A stretch of 64,000 nucleotides of DNA, from assembly GCF_000422885.1 (NCBI RefSeq), contig NZ_KE383942.1, positions 534,060-598,059 on the forward strand. Direction: 5' to 3'. Positions 9,087 to 17,742 of the stretch are shown here, in pieces (the first letter of the stretch is position 1; each line of letters starts with the position of its first letter). Below the pieces are notes generated by a model, which did not search any database, was not told where the DNA came from, and saw only the letters and a list, made by a program, of their open reading frames with translations. Origin of the DNA: Ottowia thiooxydans DSM 14619 (GTDB taxonomy: Bacteria; Pseudomonadota; Gammaproteobacteria; Burkholderiales; Burkholderiaceae_C). Position numbers and translations under genes: made by a program.

Positions 9087-9105
9087 AATAAGAATCAATA
9101 TCAAT
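9087..9105 (-). promoter_or_regulatory. Fur-box-like operator
   Basis: Read on the minus strand, the 19 bases ATTGATATTGATTCTTATT match the 19-base Fur consensus at about 14 of 18 defined positions by hand alignment. The site lies 42-60 bases in front of the ECF sigma gene in an AT-rich patch within GC-rich DNA, where a promoter would be expected. It implies Fur repression of the first iron module. Confidence 0.65.
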
Positions 9106-9510
9106 TCTAGATCATTCGATCAAGGCAGCACTCAGACTACGTGAGGCGGGTGAGGCCCCGCCCTCCGCCGTAGGTGCAAAGTTGCCTAGGCAGGCGTTCC
9201 CCTCGGAGGTACCCGATACAATCGCACTCAGTTTGTCAGCCATTCGACATCCGCACGTAGCCAGGCCAGCCTAGTCCTTACCCGACGCACGGGGCTCTGC
9301 CATTCCGGATTAATGGCCTTCGGTGTCATACGTGCTTATCTCTCCGTTCTGTTCTTCGTCACCTGGGCGTTTCCCAGGCAAGATGCGCCTTCACTGCGAA
9401 AGGCGCAGGGGCACTGCTTTGTGCGAGGAGTGCGTGGCGGAGCGGGAATTGGCTCCTCAGGTGAGGGTGCAGTCTTGAAGCGCGAGCCTCTGCCAGGAGC
9501 GAATCGCTCT
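9106..9510. other. Intergenic region between divergent sigma-factor genes
   Basis: About 400 bases separate the Fur-box-like site from the preferred start of the second sigma gene. A frame in phase with that gene opens at 9313, but the segment up to 9510 has no sigma-domain similarity and is probably leader. I see no second Fur box, no tRNA and no clear terminator here. Confidence 0.5.
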
Positions 9511-10137
9511 ATGGAAAGCCCTGTCGGCGCTGGTAGCGCAGATGAACAACTGGCCAAGCTCTATCAACGCTGGCGTGGTCCCCTCACGCGTATGCTGCGC
9601 CGCTATTTCGGTACACCCGCAGAGGCTGAAGATGGCGCGCAGGAAGTTTTCGTCCGTATGGCTGCAGCGGGTAAAACTTTGCCAGAGGGGGATGAGCAAC
9701 GGTATCTGCGCACGACCGCGCGCAACATCGCCATCGATGGGTGGCGCAAGAGCGCGGAGCGAGAAGAGATCCAAGTGGTCTCGCTAGAAGTTCAACATCA
9801 GGAAGTCGCCGTCCAGGGAGCTGGAGATTCCACCCTGGATCAGGCGGAGCGCCACCAACTTATTGCCCGGCTTGACCAGGCGTTGGAAGAATTGCCCACG
9901 CGCCAGCGCGAAGCGTTCATGCTTCACCGTATTGAAGGCCACACGGTGCAGGAGACCGCGTTGCTGATGGGCATCTCTACGCGCATGGCCGTCAAGCACC
10001 TCAGCAGGGGCTTGGCATACTGCCAGGCGCGCGTGATGTATGTCAGCATTGAGCAAATGCGGCAGTTGCATACCCAGGAGGCCGGTGCAGAGAACGAAGA
10101 AGAAACTGAAACCTCTCCCGGTGGGAGCCAACCATGA
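9511..10137 (+). CDS. ECF sigma factor, FecI type (second module)
   Basis: A 208-residue protein with region 2 (AEDGAQEVFVRMA and LRTTARNIAIDGWRK) and region 4 (LPTRQREAFMLHRIEG and TAMLMGIS-like helix, here TALLMGISTRMAVKHL). The frame is open from 9313, but homologous sequence begins only after the ATG at 9511, which has AGGAG 12 bases upstream, so this start is preferred. It ends in a glutamate-rich tail and overlaps the following fecR gene by an ATGA junction. It is divergent from the first module and probably controls the receptor at 11638. Confidence 0.88.
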   Translation: MESPVGAGSADEQLAKLYQRWRGPLTRMLRRYFGTPAEAEDGAQEVFVRMAAAGKTLPEGDEQRYLRTTARNIAIDGWRKSAEREEIQVVSLEVQHQEVAVQGAGDSTLDQAERHQLIARLDQALEELPTRQREAFMLHRIEGHTVQETALLMGISTRMAVKHLSRGLAYCQARVMYVSIEQMRQLHTQEAGAENEEETETSPGGSQP

Positions 10138-11216
10138 TGAAGCCCATCCCCACGGGCCAGACACCCGCATCCGTTCTGAAGCTGCACACCATCGCAGCTG
10201 ACTGGTATGTTCGCCGGCAGCAGGTAGGCTGGCGCCGTGCGGACGAGGTGGAGATGAATGTCTGGCTGGATGCCGATCCCTTGCATCGCGAGATCATGGA
10301 TGGCCTGGCGAGCACTTGGCTGCAGGCGGACCAGCTCAAGGCCTATAAACCGGAAGTCTATGCGCGCCAGCCGACCGCCGCTTCGACACCGGCGCGGCCT
10401 GCACCCCTCGAGTCAGCCACTGCGCCTGCAGTTCACGGAGCATTTGGGGGGGCGGCTGATGCATCATGGAAGGCAGGCATGCGCCGCCGCGCATTTGCGC
10501 CGGCATTTGCGGTGGCCTGTGCCGTGATCGTTGCAGCGGGCTGGTATCGCTGGGACACCGCTGCCAATTACTCCCTCGATGCTGCCACCGGCGCCAGTGA
10601 AACCCGCGAGCTGAGTCTGCCTGATGGAACTCAAATCACGCTCAATATCAACAGTACGCTTAAGGTGCGTTACTACCGGCACCGGCGAGAGACCGTGCTC
10701 AACCAGGGCGAGGCGTTTTTTCAGGTTGCAGCAGATGCGTCCAAGCCTTTCACTGTTGATAGCGGCGCCAGCCAGGTGCGCGTGGTCGGCACCGCCTTCA
10801 ACGTGCGCGCTGCACCGCCCAGTTTGGTTGTGAAGGTGAGCGAAGGCCGTGTGGAGGTACAACCTGATCGCGATGCACGTGGTACTTCAGTGCTGGTATT
10901 GGGACCGGGATCTGGCGTTGGCATAGACCCCTCTACCGGCAAATACCAGAGTTTGCCAACTACCGTAGAAGACGTGGGTGACTGGCGCAGTGGGCAGGTC
11001 CATTTCAGCCGGGCCCCGCTGGCGGAGGTGGCGCAGGAGTTGTCACGCTACCTGGGAAGGCCCGTCATGGTGACGGACGCTACGCTCGGCTCGGTACCCA
11101 TCTCCGGGCTCCTGGCCGTGAAAACGCCTGAGAACTTCATTCAATCCTTGCCGGATGTTGCACCCGTGCGTGCGGAGCGTCTGGGCGATGGCAGTTGGCG
11201 CTTGACTCCACGCTGA
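10134..11216 (+). CDS. FecR-family anti-sigma regulator (second module)
   Basis: A 360-residue protein with a DUF4880-type N-terminus (about 17-65, IAADWYVRRQQ and ADPLHREIMDGLA), a proline/alanine-rich linker, a membrane helix at about 120-138 and a periplasmic FecR domain beginning at LPDGTQITLN (162-171). Its start overlaps the sigma gene stop (ATGATGA), so the two are translationally coupled. It should relay the signal from the loaded TonB receptor to the sigma factor. The receptor lies 421 bases downstream and so probably has its own promoter. Confidence 0.9.
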   Translation: MMKPIPTGQTPASVLKLHTIAADWYVRRQQVGWRRADEVEMNVWLDADPLHREIMDGLASTWLQADQLKAYKPEVYARQPTAASTPARPAPLESATAPAVHGAFGGAADASWKAGMRRRAFAPAFAVACAVIVAAGWYRWDTAANYSLDAATGASETRELSLPDGTQITLNINSTLKVRYYRHRRETVLNQGEAFFQVAADASKPFTVDSGASQVRVVGTAFNVRAAPPSLVVKVSEGRVEVQPDRDARGTSVLVLGPGSGVGIDPSTGKYQSLPTTVEDVGDWRSGQVHFSRAPLAEVAQELSRYLGRPVMVTDATLGSVPISGLLAVKTPENFIQSLPDVAPVRAERLGDGSWRLTPR

Positions 11217-11637
11217 TGAGGCTTTGCGTCCGTCAACGATAGCTCTGGATCTGTTTCTTTTTGTTTCAAATTTCGGAGACACCTGGGTTCCATGTTTCCG
11301 GTAATTCCCGTCTACCTATTCAGAGGGTGGAATTTCATCCAACCTCCGGCTGCCAGCCGCGGAGTTGAAGGCATTTCCTTCGCCCTAGCCAACGGTCCCA
11401 ATCAAGCGGTGCGCTTCGTGCGCAGGTTGGCTGCAGGGTGCCTCATGCACGATTGCGTTCAATAGATCAACACCGTTCACGCTGAGCTCGGCGTGAATGG
11501 GTTAGTGTTTTTGAAGCTATTCGGTCTGAAAATTTTCTCTGCCGGGTGCGCTCATGCGCACCTGAAGCAACCTGCCCGCAAGAAGTGTCATTCGACATGC
11601 GCATACGCGCATTAGCGGCAACGGAAAGAACGCAGGC
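11217..11637. other. Long gap between fecR-like and receptor genes
   Basis: This 421-base segment has no convincing gene. It contains a terminator-like hairpin (see 11469-11512) and should hold the sigma-dependent promoter of the receptor. No Fur box or recognisable riboswitch was found by eye. Confidence 0.5.
11469..11512 (+). terminator. Hairpin with T-run ahead of the second receptor gene
   Basis: AACAC..TTCACGC pairs with GCGTGAA..GTGTT around a TGAGCTCG loop, and a run of five T follows. It would end transcription of the sigma-fecR pair or act as an attenuator for read-through into the receptor gene at 11638. Confidence 0.5.
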
Positions 11638-14136
11638 ATGGCAATGCAAGAACAATGGAAGGGCTCCCCCGCCTCGCGAGGGTTGATGAGGAATTTGAGA
11701 GTTGGGGTGACTGGCAGGCCAACGCCTTCCTTGATGGCCTTGTTGGTTGCCGGCGCCTTGGCGGCTATCGCGGCACCGCAAGCTGCACAAGCACAGCCAG
11801 CATCCGGTGCGCAGGAGAGCCGGGCGCAATTGAACATCACAGCGCAACCTTTGTTGGGGGCCTTGCGTGAGTTCGGGCGGCAGACCCAACACCAGGTGCT
11901 GTTTGATGAAAGCCTGGTGGTGGGGCGGCAAGCGACGGCGGTGTCTGGCAGGTATACACCCCGGGAGGCATTAGAGCGGCTGCTGGCCGGCACCGGCCTG
12001 GAGATCGCTACTGCGAGGACAGGTGCGTTCTCACTCAAGCTGACGCCATCTGCGCCGGTTGCGTTAGCGCCTGCATCTTCGAGCGCTGCGCTTGCGGAAG
12101 TGAAGGTGACGGCTCCGATCGACCGCAGCGGCATTTCTGAAGCCACAGGGTCTTATACTGCGCGCTCCACCAATACGGCAACCAAGTTGGCGTTGTCTCC
12201 CCGCGAGACGCCCCAGACACTGACGGTAGTAACGCGCCAGAAGATGGAGGACTTCTCACTGGACAGCGTCGAGGAAGCGCTTGAGAGCACAAGCACCATC
12301 TTCATCCAACGGCAAGGAGGCGATGGCGCGCAGTACTTCAGCCGCGGATTCCGCCTCCAATCCCAGTACGATGGCATGCCCAACCCTTTGGGCATTGGTG
12401 AGGACAACTTCAGCCCATCGCCTGACAGTGCCTTTCTTGACCGCGTGGAGATACTGCAAGGGGCTGCGGGGTTAACCAGCGGCGCAGGCGAACCTGGCGG
12501 CACGATCAATCTGGTGCGCAAGCGCCCCACAGAGCAGTTTCAGGCGCATGCAGAAGCGCAGTTTGGCTCCTGGAACAAAAGACGCCTGGTGGGTGACATC
12601 TCCGCACCGCTGATCAAGTCCGGCAAGATTCGCGGCAGGGTCGTTGCCTTCACGGACCACAGGGATTCCTTTACCGACTACGTCTTCGACAACCGCGAAG
12701 GTATCTACGGCATCGTTGAAGCCGACCTCTCTGACACAACCATGCTGGCAGCCAGCGTCACCTATCAGAGGAACAAGTTCAACAACCATTACGGCGTGCC
12801 CATGGCGCCTGATGGCTCAGATCTGGGGCTGCCGCGTTCGAGCTTCTTTGGCGTTTCCAATGGCGACAGCACACGAAAAAACGTCAACTACACGTTCAAT
12901 CTCGACCAGCGCCTGGCGGGCAACTGGCGTCTGAGGGCTGCCTTCACGCATGCCAGGACGGATGTAGACAACGTGCCGAGCAATCTCGGTGGAACTTTGA
13001 ACGTGGGCACGGGCGCCGGCTTGCGGATCTTCAGCGCTCTGCAGCAACGAGAGACTGATGCGAATGTCTTTGATGCCTATCTCACCGGGCCGCTAGAGAT
13101 GTTTGGGCGCACGCATGAACTGGCGTTCGGTGCGTCGGCCTCCAAGCTCAATTACCGCAATCGCATGACCGACTACGTGCGAAACGACATCAATATCAAC
13201 AACTTTGACCGCACCAGCGTCACGCGCCCAGTTGGGGAGTTTCCAGACTGGACCACTGGCGATACGACCCAGCAACAGGCCATGTATGGCGTGGCCCGCC
13301 TGAATCTCACAAACTCACTCAAGTGGATTTTGGGTGGCCGTGTGAGTTGGTATGAGTTCAAGGCGGAAGGCGTTCGTGATCAGAAAGAGGACGCTGTCTT
13401 CACGCCCTACACGGGCCTCGTCTATGACATTAACCAGAGCTATTCGCTGTACGCGAGCTATTCGGACATCTTCAAGCCGCAAAGCAGCCGCACTGCGCAA
13501 GGTTCCACGGTCAAGCCCGTAGTTGGCCGGAATTTTGAGCTGGGCGTCAAAGGCGAGTTCATGCAAAAGCGGTTGAACCTATCAGCTGCCGTTTTCAAGT
13601 TGGAGCAAACCAATCTCGCCGAGGTAGATCCCAGCGTTCCATTCGATGAAGGCAACATCTGCAAGGGAAATTGCTACACAGCCGCAGGGCTGGTGGTCAG
13701 CAAGGGGATCGATCTGGGGGTCAATGGCGAGCTGGCCAAGGGTTGGCAGATCGGCGCGGGCTACACCTATGTGAAGAGCGAGTACCGCACTGGCGATCAA
13801 AGCGGCATGCCCTACTTGAGCTACGCGCCCAACCATATCCTGCGCGCCTACACCACCTATCGCATTCCGGGCTCGGGCTGGACTTTGGGCGGTAGCGTGC
13901 GAGTGCAGAGCAAGGTGTTTACCAGGACGGAAGACTTCTACATCCAGCAGAAGGCCTATGCCGTGGTGGGCATCATGGCCAAGTACCAGATCAATCGGCA
14001 GGCAGAGGTGGGCATCAACATCAACAACTTGTTCGATCGCCGCTACTACGATTCCGTTGGAAGCTACAGCACCAAGCTGGAAAACATCTACGGCGCACCT
14101 CGCCACATTGCGGTCAATTTCCGCTATGTGTTCTGA
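11638..14136 (+). CDS. TonB-dependent siderophore receptor with signalling domain (second module)
   Basis: An 832-residue receptor with a long basic signal sequence (cleavage near 52, after AQA), an STN signalling domain (about 65-135), a TonB-box-like EVKVTAP near 155, a plug (about 180-290) and a barrel ending in IAVNFRYVF. The plug motif RVEILQGAAGLTSGAGEPGG and the barrel end resemble the FpvA/FhuE class of hydroxamate or pyoverdine-type receptors, so a ferric siderophore is the likely ligand. It has its own FecI/FecR pair upstream and a PepSY gene 69 bases downstream. Two shadow frames on the other strand are not genes. Confidence 0.92.
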   Translation: MAMQEQWKGSPASRGLMRNLRVGVTGRPTPSLMALLVAGALAAIAAPQAAQAQPASGAQESRAQLNITAQPLLGALREFGRQTQHQVLFDESLVVGRQATAVSGRYTPREALERLLAGTGLEIATARTGAFSLKLTPSAPVALAPASSSAALAEVKVTAPIDRSGISEATGSYTARSTNTATKLALSPRETPQTLTVVTRQKMEDFSLDSVEEALESTSTIFIQRQGGDGAQYFSRGFRLQSQYDGMPNPLGIGEDNFSPSPDSAFLDRVEILQGAAGLTSGAGEPGGTINLVRKRPTEQFQAHAEAQFGSWNKRRLVGDISAPLIKSGKIRGRVVAFTDHRDSFTDYVFDNREGIYGIVEADLSDTTMLAASVTYQRNKFNNHYGVPMAPDGSDLGLPRSSFFGVSNGDSTRKNVNYTFNLDQRLAGNWRLRAAFTHARTDVDNVPSNLGGTLNVGTGAGLRIFSALQQRETDANVFDAYLTGPLEMFGRTHELAFGASASKLNYRNRMTDYVRNDININNFDRTSVTRPVGEFPDWTTGDTTQQQAMYGVARLNLTNSLKWILGGRVSWYEFKAEGVRDQKEDAVFTPYTGLVYDINQSYSLYASYSDIFKPQSSRTAQGSTVKPVVGRNFELGVKGEFMQKRLNLSAAVFKLEQTNLAEVDPSVPFDEGNICKGNCYTAAGLVVSKGIDLGVNGELAKGWQIGAGYTYVKSEYRTGDQSGMPYLSYAPNHILRAYTTYRIPGSGWTLGGSVRVQSKVFTRTEDFYIQQKAYAVVGIMAKYQINRQAEVGININNLFDRRYYDSVGSYSTKLENIYGAPRHIAVNFRYVF

Positions 14137-14205
14137 AGGCAAGAGTCATCGCTTAAAAGATCACGCTCCTGGCCACGTCTGGTGGTGTGAAGGCGGAATT
14201 GCTCG

Positions 14206-15813
14206 ATGAAAGAGCAATTTCGTCAGAGCATGGCGTGGCTGCACACATGGGGCAGTCTGGTTTCCGGGTGGCTCCTGTACTTCATCTTCGTCTGCGGTAC
14301 CGCAACGGTATTTCACCTGGAGATCACGCGTTGGATGCAACCGGAGCGGGCACTCGTCAAGGACGTGCCGGCAGCTTCTGCGCCCGAGATGATCGAACAC
14401 GCCCTGGCTTACCTGGAGCGTCATGCGGCAGGTGCTACACGTTGGGACATCTTTTTGCCTCACGACAAGCATCGGCATAAGCAGGAGACGCGTTCTTATC
14501 TCGCGGTAGGCTGGGAAAGCAGCATGACGGGGCAAGTGAATCTGGACCCTGGAACCGGTTCAATCATTGCACCGGTTTCATCCAGGGCGACCAAGGGTGG
14601 GGACGCGTTCATGGAGCTGCACAGCGAGCTCCACTACATGGCGCCGGCGATTGGCATACGCATTGCGGGGGTCGCGGCGGTGCTGGCCCTGACGGGCATC
14701 GCCACGGGCGTGATTGTTCACCGTAGAGTCTTCAAGGATTTCTTCACCTTTCGTCCCGGGCGAGGTCAACGCTCCTGGCTGGATGGGCATAACGTGGCAG
14801 GCGTCATGGGTTTGCCCTTCTTTGTGATGATCATTTACAGCGGGCTGGTGTACTTTGACAGCGATACGCTGCCAGTACCCATCGCCGCCATCTATGGGGT
14901 GTCGGCCGACGCGCACGAACGCTTTCACGGTGAGCTTCCCAACGAGCCCGAACCTTCCGGTGCGGTAGGGCGTCCTGTTGCGTCCATTGCGCAGATGTTT
15001 GAACGCGCCGAACACGTGTTGGGACGTGGGGAGGTCGCGCGCATCATTATTACCAACCCAGGTAGTGGGCGGCTGCAGGTCGATCTGAGGCGCCCCTACG
15101 GCAGCGAGATGCCGCGCTACGAAACTGCTGACAACACACTGCGCTTCGATGGCACGACAGGTGCGCGTCTTGTCTTTCCTGAGTATGGGCCTGGCATTCG
15201 CTACCGATGGTTTCTGCTCAGCTTGCACGATGGCTGGTTCGCCGATGCCTGGATGTTGTGGCTGTATCTTCTTTCAGGGCTGCTCGGGTGCGTGATGATC
15301 GGCTCCGGCCTGACACTCTGGGTGATCAAGCGCCGGGCCAAGCATGCTCAGCGCCAAGACTTGCCTTGGGGCATAACGATGGTGGCACGCCTGAACCTCG
15401 CCTTCATAGCGGGCTTGCCAGTCGCCATTGCAGCCTTTTTCTGGGCCAATCGACTTTTGCCCTTGGGCATGCCCGAACGCGCCGAATGGGAATTGCATTG
15501 TTTGTTTTTCACCTGGGGGTGGCTGGCCATCTATAGCCTGTGGCGCTCCGAAGAGAAAGCCTGGGTGGAAGTCCTGATGCTGGCGAGCGCTGCCTTCGGG
15601 TTCATCCCGCTACTCAATGCCCTGACGACTGATCGCCACTTGGGCGTGACGATCCTCGCAGGTGACTGGGGCCTTGCCGGCTTTGATCTGAGCATGCTGA
15701 TTCTGGCATTGTGCTTCGGTGCTATTGCGCGCAGGCTGCATCTTCGATGGGCTCGACCTCCTAACGCGCCAGGAGCCGCCGAATTGGCTGTGAAGCGAGA
15801 ACTGACGGCATGA
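14206..15813 (+). CDS. PepSY domain membrane protein, long form
   Basis: This 535-residue inner-membrane protein has about seven hydrophobic helices. PepSY-type segments and helix-flanking histidines stand out (MAWLHTW, ELHSELHYM, WLDGHNV, LLSLHDGW). The family takes part in reductive iron release from siderophores at the inner membrane. It is longer than the PepSY protein at 3714-4898 because three extra helices (about 395-510) follow the PepSY core. It begins 69 bases after the receptor and its stop overlaps the DUF3649 start (ATGA), making an operon. Confidence 0.87.
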   Translation: MKEQFRQSMAWLHTWGSLVSGWLLYFIFVCGTATVFHLEITRWMQPERALVKDVPAASAPEMIEHALAYLERHAAGATRWDIFLPHDKHRHKQETRSYLAVGWESSMTGQVNLDPGTGSIIAPVSSRATKGGDAFMELHSELHYMAPAIGIRIAGVAAVLALTGIATGVIVHRRVFKDFFTFRPGRGQRSWLDGHNVAGVMGLPFFVMIIYSGLVYFDSDTLPVPIAAIYGVSADAHERFHGELPNEPEPSGAVGRPVASIAQMFERAEHVLGRGEVARIIITNPGSGRLQVDLRRPYGSEMPRYETADNTLRFDGTTGARLVFPEYGPGIRYRWFLLSLHDGWFADAWMLWLYLLSGLLGCVMIGSGLTLWVIKRRAKHAQRQDLPWGITMVARLNLAFIAGLPVAIAAFFWANRLLPLGMPERAEWELHCLFFTWGWLAIYSLWRSEEKAWVEVLMLASAAFGFIPLLNALTTDRHLGVTILAGDWGLAGFDLSMLILALCFGAIARRLHLRWARPPNAPGAAELAVKRELTA

Positions 15814-16133
15814 GTGCCTCAAGCCTTCTCATCCGGTCTCGTTTGGGCGAACGCACTCGTCATCGCCTGAGCGTGGCCTCGCGTGTGATGGCCGCTGCCG
15901 TTGGAGGTTACTTGTTGACCTCTGCGTTGGCGGTACTGCTGGCGTTGTTGTTGCCCGTGGCACGTTCACAGGCCGTCGTACTGGGAACGGATCTAGGGTT
16001 CCTGCTCGCCATCCCTATCCTGCTATGGGCTTTCCACACGCGCAGTGCCTTGCGTGCATGGGGCTGGTTGTTGGCATGGACAGGCATGGTGGCGCTTTTG
16101 TCCTGGTACCTGATCAGAGGTGGCGCAGCATGA
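15810..16133 (+). CDS. DUF3649 domain membrane protein
   Basis: A 107-residue protein with three membrane helices (about residues 27-50, 56-75 and 80-100) in the typical DUF3649 layout. DUF3649 proteins are small inner-membrane proteins found almost only next to PepSY and DUF3325 genes in siderophore loci; a role in iron reduction or import is inferred from that context. Both ends overlap neighbouring genes by four bases, so it is translationally coupled. Confidence 0.8.
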   Translation: MSASSLLIRSRLGERTRHRLSVASRVMAAAVGGYLLTSALAVLLALLLPVARSQAVVLGTDLGFLLAIPILLWAFHTRSALRAWGWLLAWTGMVALLSWYLIRGGAA

Positions 16134-16594
16134 TGCCGAGCCTGCCGTTTCAATGGCATCTGCTGGTGCTGCTTATCAACCTGGGCGGCTTGACGTGTCT
16201 GGCCTTGTCTTCCGAGCGTGAGGGGGAGCTACTGCTGAAACGTGCACCTGGCAAGCGCCTGCGTTGGGTCTTGCGCGGTGGCGGCTGGGCTTGGCTGGCA
16301 TGGGCCCTTGCAGTGTGCATGCTGAAGTGGCGCTACAACTTCGGGCTAGTTCTGTGGCTAGGCTGGTTAACGGTAGCCGCGACTGCCTTGGTGTTTTCCG
16401 TGGCCTATTGGCCATGGCGAAAACGTGGTGCCCGGGTTCTCCACGGCAAGCCAGAACCAGCTGTGCAAGCGTCGCCTGAAGGCATCACCTCATTGGATCT
16501 GAAGCGCGCTTGGCACTTGACGCTATGTCTTTCAATGGTTGGCTTGCCTTTGCTTTTTGCTTGGCTTTTGTACACAAGAATTTTGACACCATGA
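16130..16594 (+). CDS. DUF3325 domain membrane protein
   Basis: A 154-residue protein from the ATG at 16130 that overlaps the DUF3649 stop. It has four predicted helices (about 8-24, 44-61, 68-92 and 130-150) and conserved-looking features such as ALSSEREGELLL near the first loop. DUF3325 accompanies DUF3649 and PepSY proteins in iron operons. The frame stays open upstream to 16025 within the preceding gene, but the coupled start is far more likely. Its stop overlaps the start of the next gene. Confidence 0.8.
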   Translation: MMPSLPFQWHLLVLLINLGGLTCLALSSEREGELLLKRAPGKRLRWVLRGGGWAWLAWALAVCMLKWRYNFGLVLWLGWLTVAATALVFSVAYWPWRKRGARVLHGKPEPAVQASPEGITSLDLKRAWHLTLCLSMVGLPLLFAWLLYTRILTP

Positions 16595-17208
16595 ATAGCT
16601 ATCAATATGCACTGTTGGCTTCCCTTGCCGCTTTGATGGCGCCCCTGGCCCATGCTGACTATCTCTGGCTGCAGCGTGAAGGCCCGCAAGCCGTGGTGCG
16701 TGCGGGCGAGTTACATAGGCCTCTCGCGCGCCTGCCAGATCTGACTGATCCCAAGCCCGTTTCTTCAGAAGGCAAGCCGGCGCTTTCCCATGAGCAGACT
16801 GAAGCGAACTTCAGATTCGCACTTGGCACAGGCGATACGCGTTTTGTGGCCACGCGCGCCAGTTCTGATGGCGTGCTGACCTATTTTCAGGCCCGATTCG
16901 GAAGGCTGGAGACCAAGGCCGTCAATGATCTGGAGTTGGTACCCACCCAGCAGGGCAGCAACAGCTTTCGCCTGTTTTTCAAAGGCCGGCTGGCGAACGC
17001 CAGCCGGGTGAACGTGGAGACTGCCGCTGGCTGGCGTAAGTCGTTAACGCCCAACACGGATGGCACCGTGACGCTGGACACGCCCATCCCTGGCCTCTAC
17101 GTGTTGGAGGTCAGTGCGAAGGTGAACAACGCCACTGTCAACATCGAGGGAAAGAAGTATGAGGACGTGCGCTATACAGCTACTCTGAGCTTTGAGGTCA
17201 ACCCGTAA
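16591..17208 (+). CDS. Secreted DUF4198-like periplasmic protein
   Basis: A 205-residue protein with a clear signal peptide (cleavage near residue 22, after AHA) starting at the ATG that overlaps the DUF3325 stop. The mature part begins with DYLWLQREGP and has an all-beta pattern, as in DUF4198/NikK-like periplasmic proteins associated with metal uptake. Here it would be the soluble periplasmic member of the iron operon. The metal specificity is not readable, and family membership is moderately certain. Confidence 0.7.
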   Translation: MNSYQYALLASLAALMAPLAHADYLWLQREGPQAVVRAGELHRPLARLPDLTDPKPVSSEGKPALSHEQTEANFRFALGTGDTRFVATRASSDGVLTYFQARFGRLETKAVNDLELVPTQQGSNSFRLFFKGRLANASRVNVETAAGWRKSLTPNTDGTVTLDTPIPGLYVLEVSAKVNNATVNIEGKKYEDVRYTATLSFEVNP

Positions 17209-17316
17209 TGGAGGGAGGTCCGAGGGCGTTTTCTATCCTGAAGCGTTGGGGCATCTTAGGAACGGTTCTATACAAAATCTTTGGTTGCAGGTCGCCAGCC
17301 CAGCGGAATTAACCCG

Positions 17317-17742
17317 ATGAGTGAACTCACTGTTTTGCAACGCCTGCGCTTGGCTCGCCTACGCCCTACCTCGGCACGCATTGGTGTGCTGCAGGTGGTG
17401 GAAGCCGCAGGCCTGGCGAGCATCCGCGCTGAAGACGTATTCCGCCGGATGTTGGAGCGCGGTACACCAGTCAGTGCAGGCACCATCTACAGGTGTCTCC
17501 AGAAATTCGAGCGAGCAGGGCTTCTGCTGCGTGAGTGGGACCACTCCCGCACGGCGCACTATCGCGTCAAACCAACGCACGACGATACGCAGGTTCTGCG
17601 GCTGATCTGCCCGGAGACTGGGCGTGCGTTGATGCTGGCCGACCCGGATCTTTACGCGCGTGTGCTGAACGCAGCTCGCCGCCAAGGCCTGGAGCTCAGA
17701 GGCAAGCCACTGTCTATCCAGGCTGCATCTCAAAATCGATGA
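17317..17742 (+). CDS. Divergent Fur-family transcriptional regulator
   Basis: A 141-residue protein from the ATG at 17317; an in-frame TTG at 17281 is less likely. The winged-helix part is clear: VSAGTIYRCLQKFERAGLL (residues 52-70) matches the Fur recognition helix and HYRVKPTHDD the hinge. The C-terminal half lacks the usual HHDH metal cluster and the paired CxxC; only LICPETG is left. It may therefore sense something other than free Fe(II), or act as a locus-specific regulator. It lies 108 bases after the DUF4198-like gene and converges with the ribonuclease gene, with a 29-base overlap. Confidence 0.78.
   Translation: MSELTVLQRLRLARLRPTSARIGVLQVVEAAGLASIRAEDVFRRMLERGTPVSAGTIYRCLQKFERAGLLLREWDHSRTAHYRVKPTHDDTQVLRLICPETGRALMLADPDLYARVLNAARRQGLELRGKPLSIQAASQNR

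Noticed and set aside
11217..11637. Cobalamin-type riboswitch before the second receptor
   Set aside because: No conserved core or receptor-occluding box was seen, and the receptor has siderophore-type features with its own sigma system.
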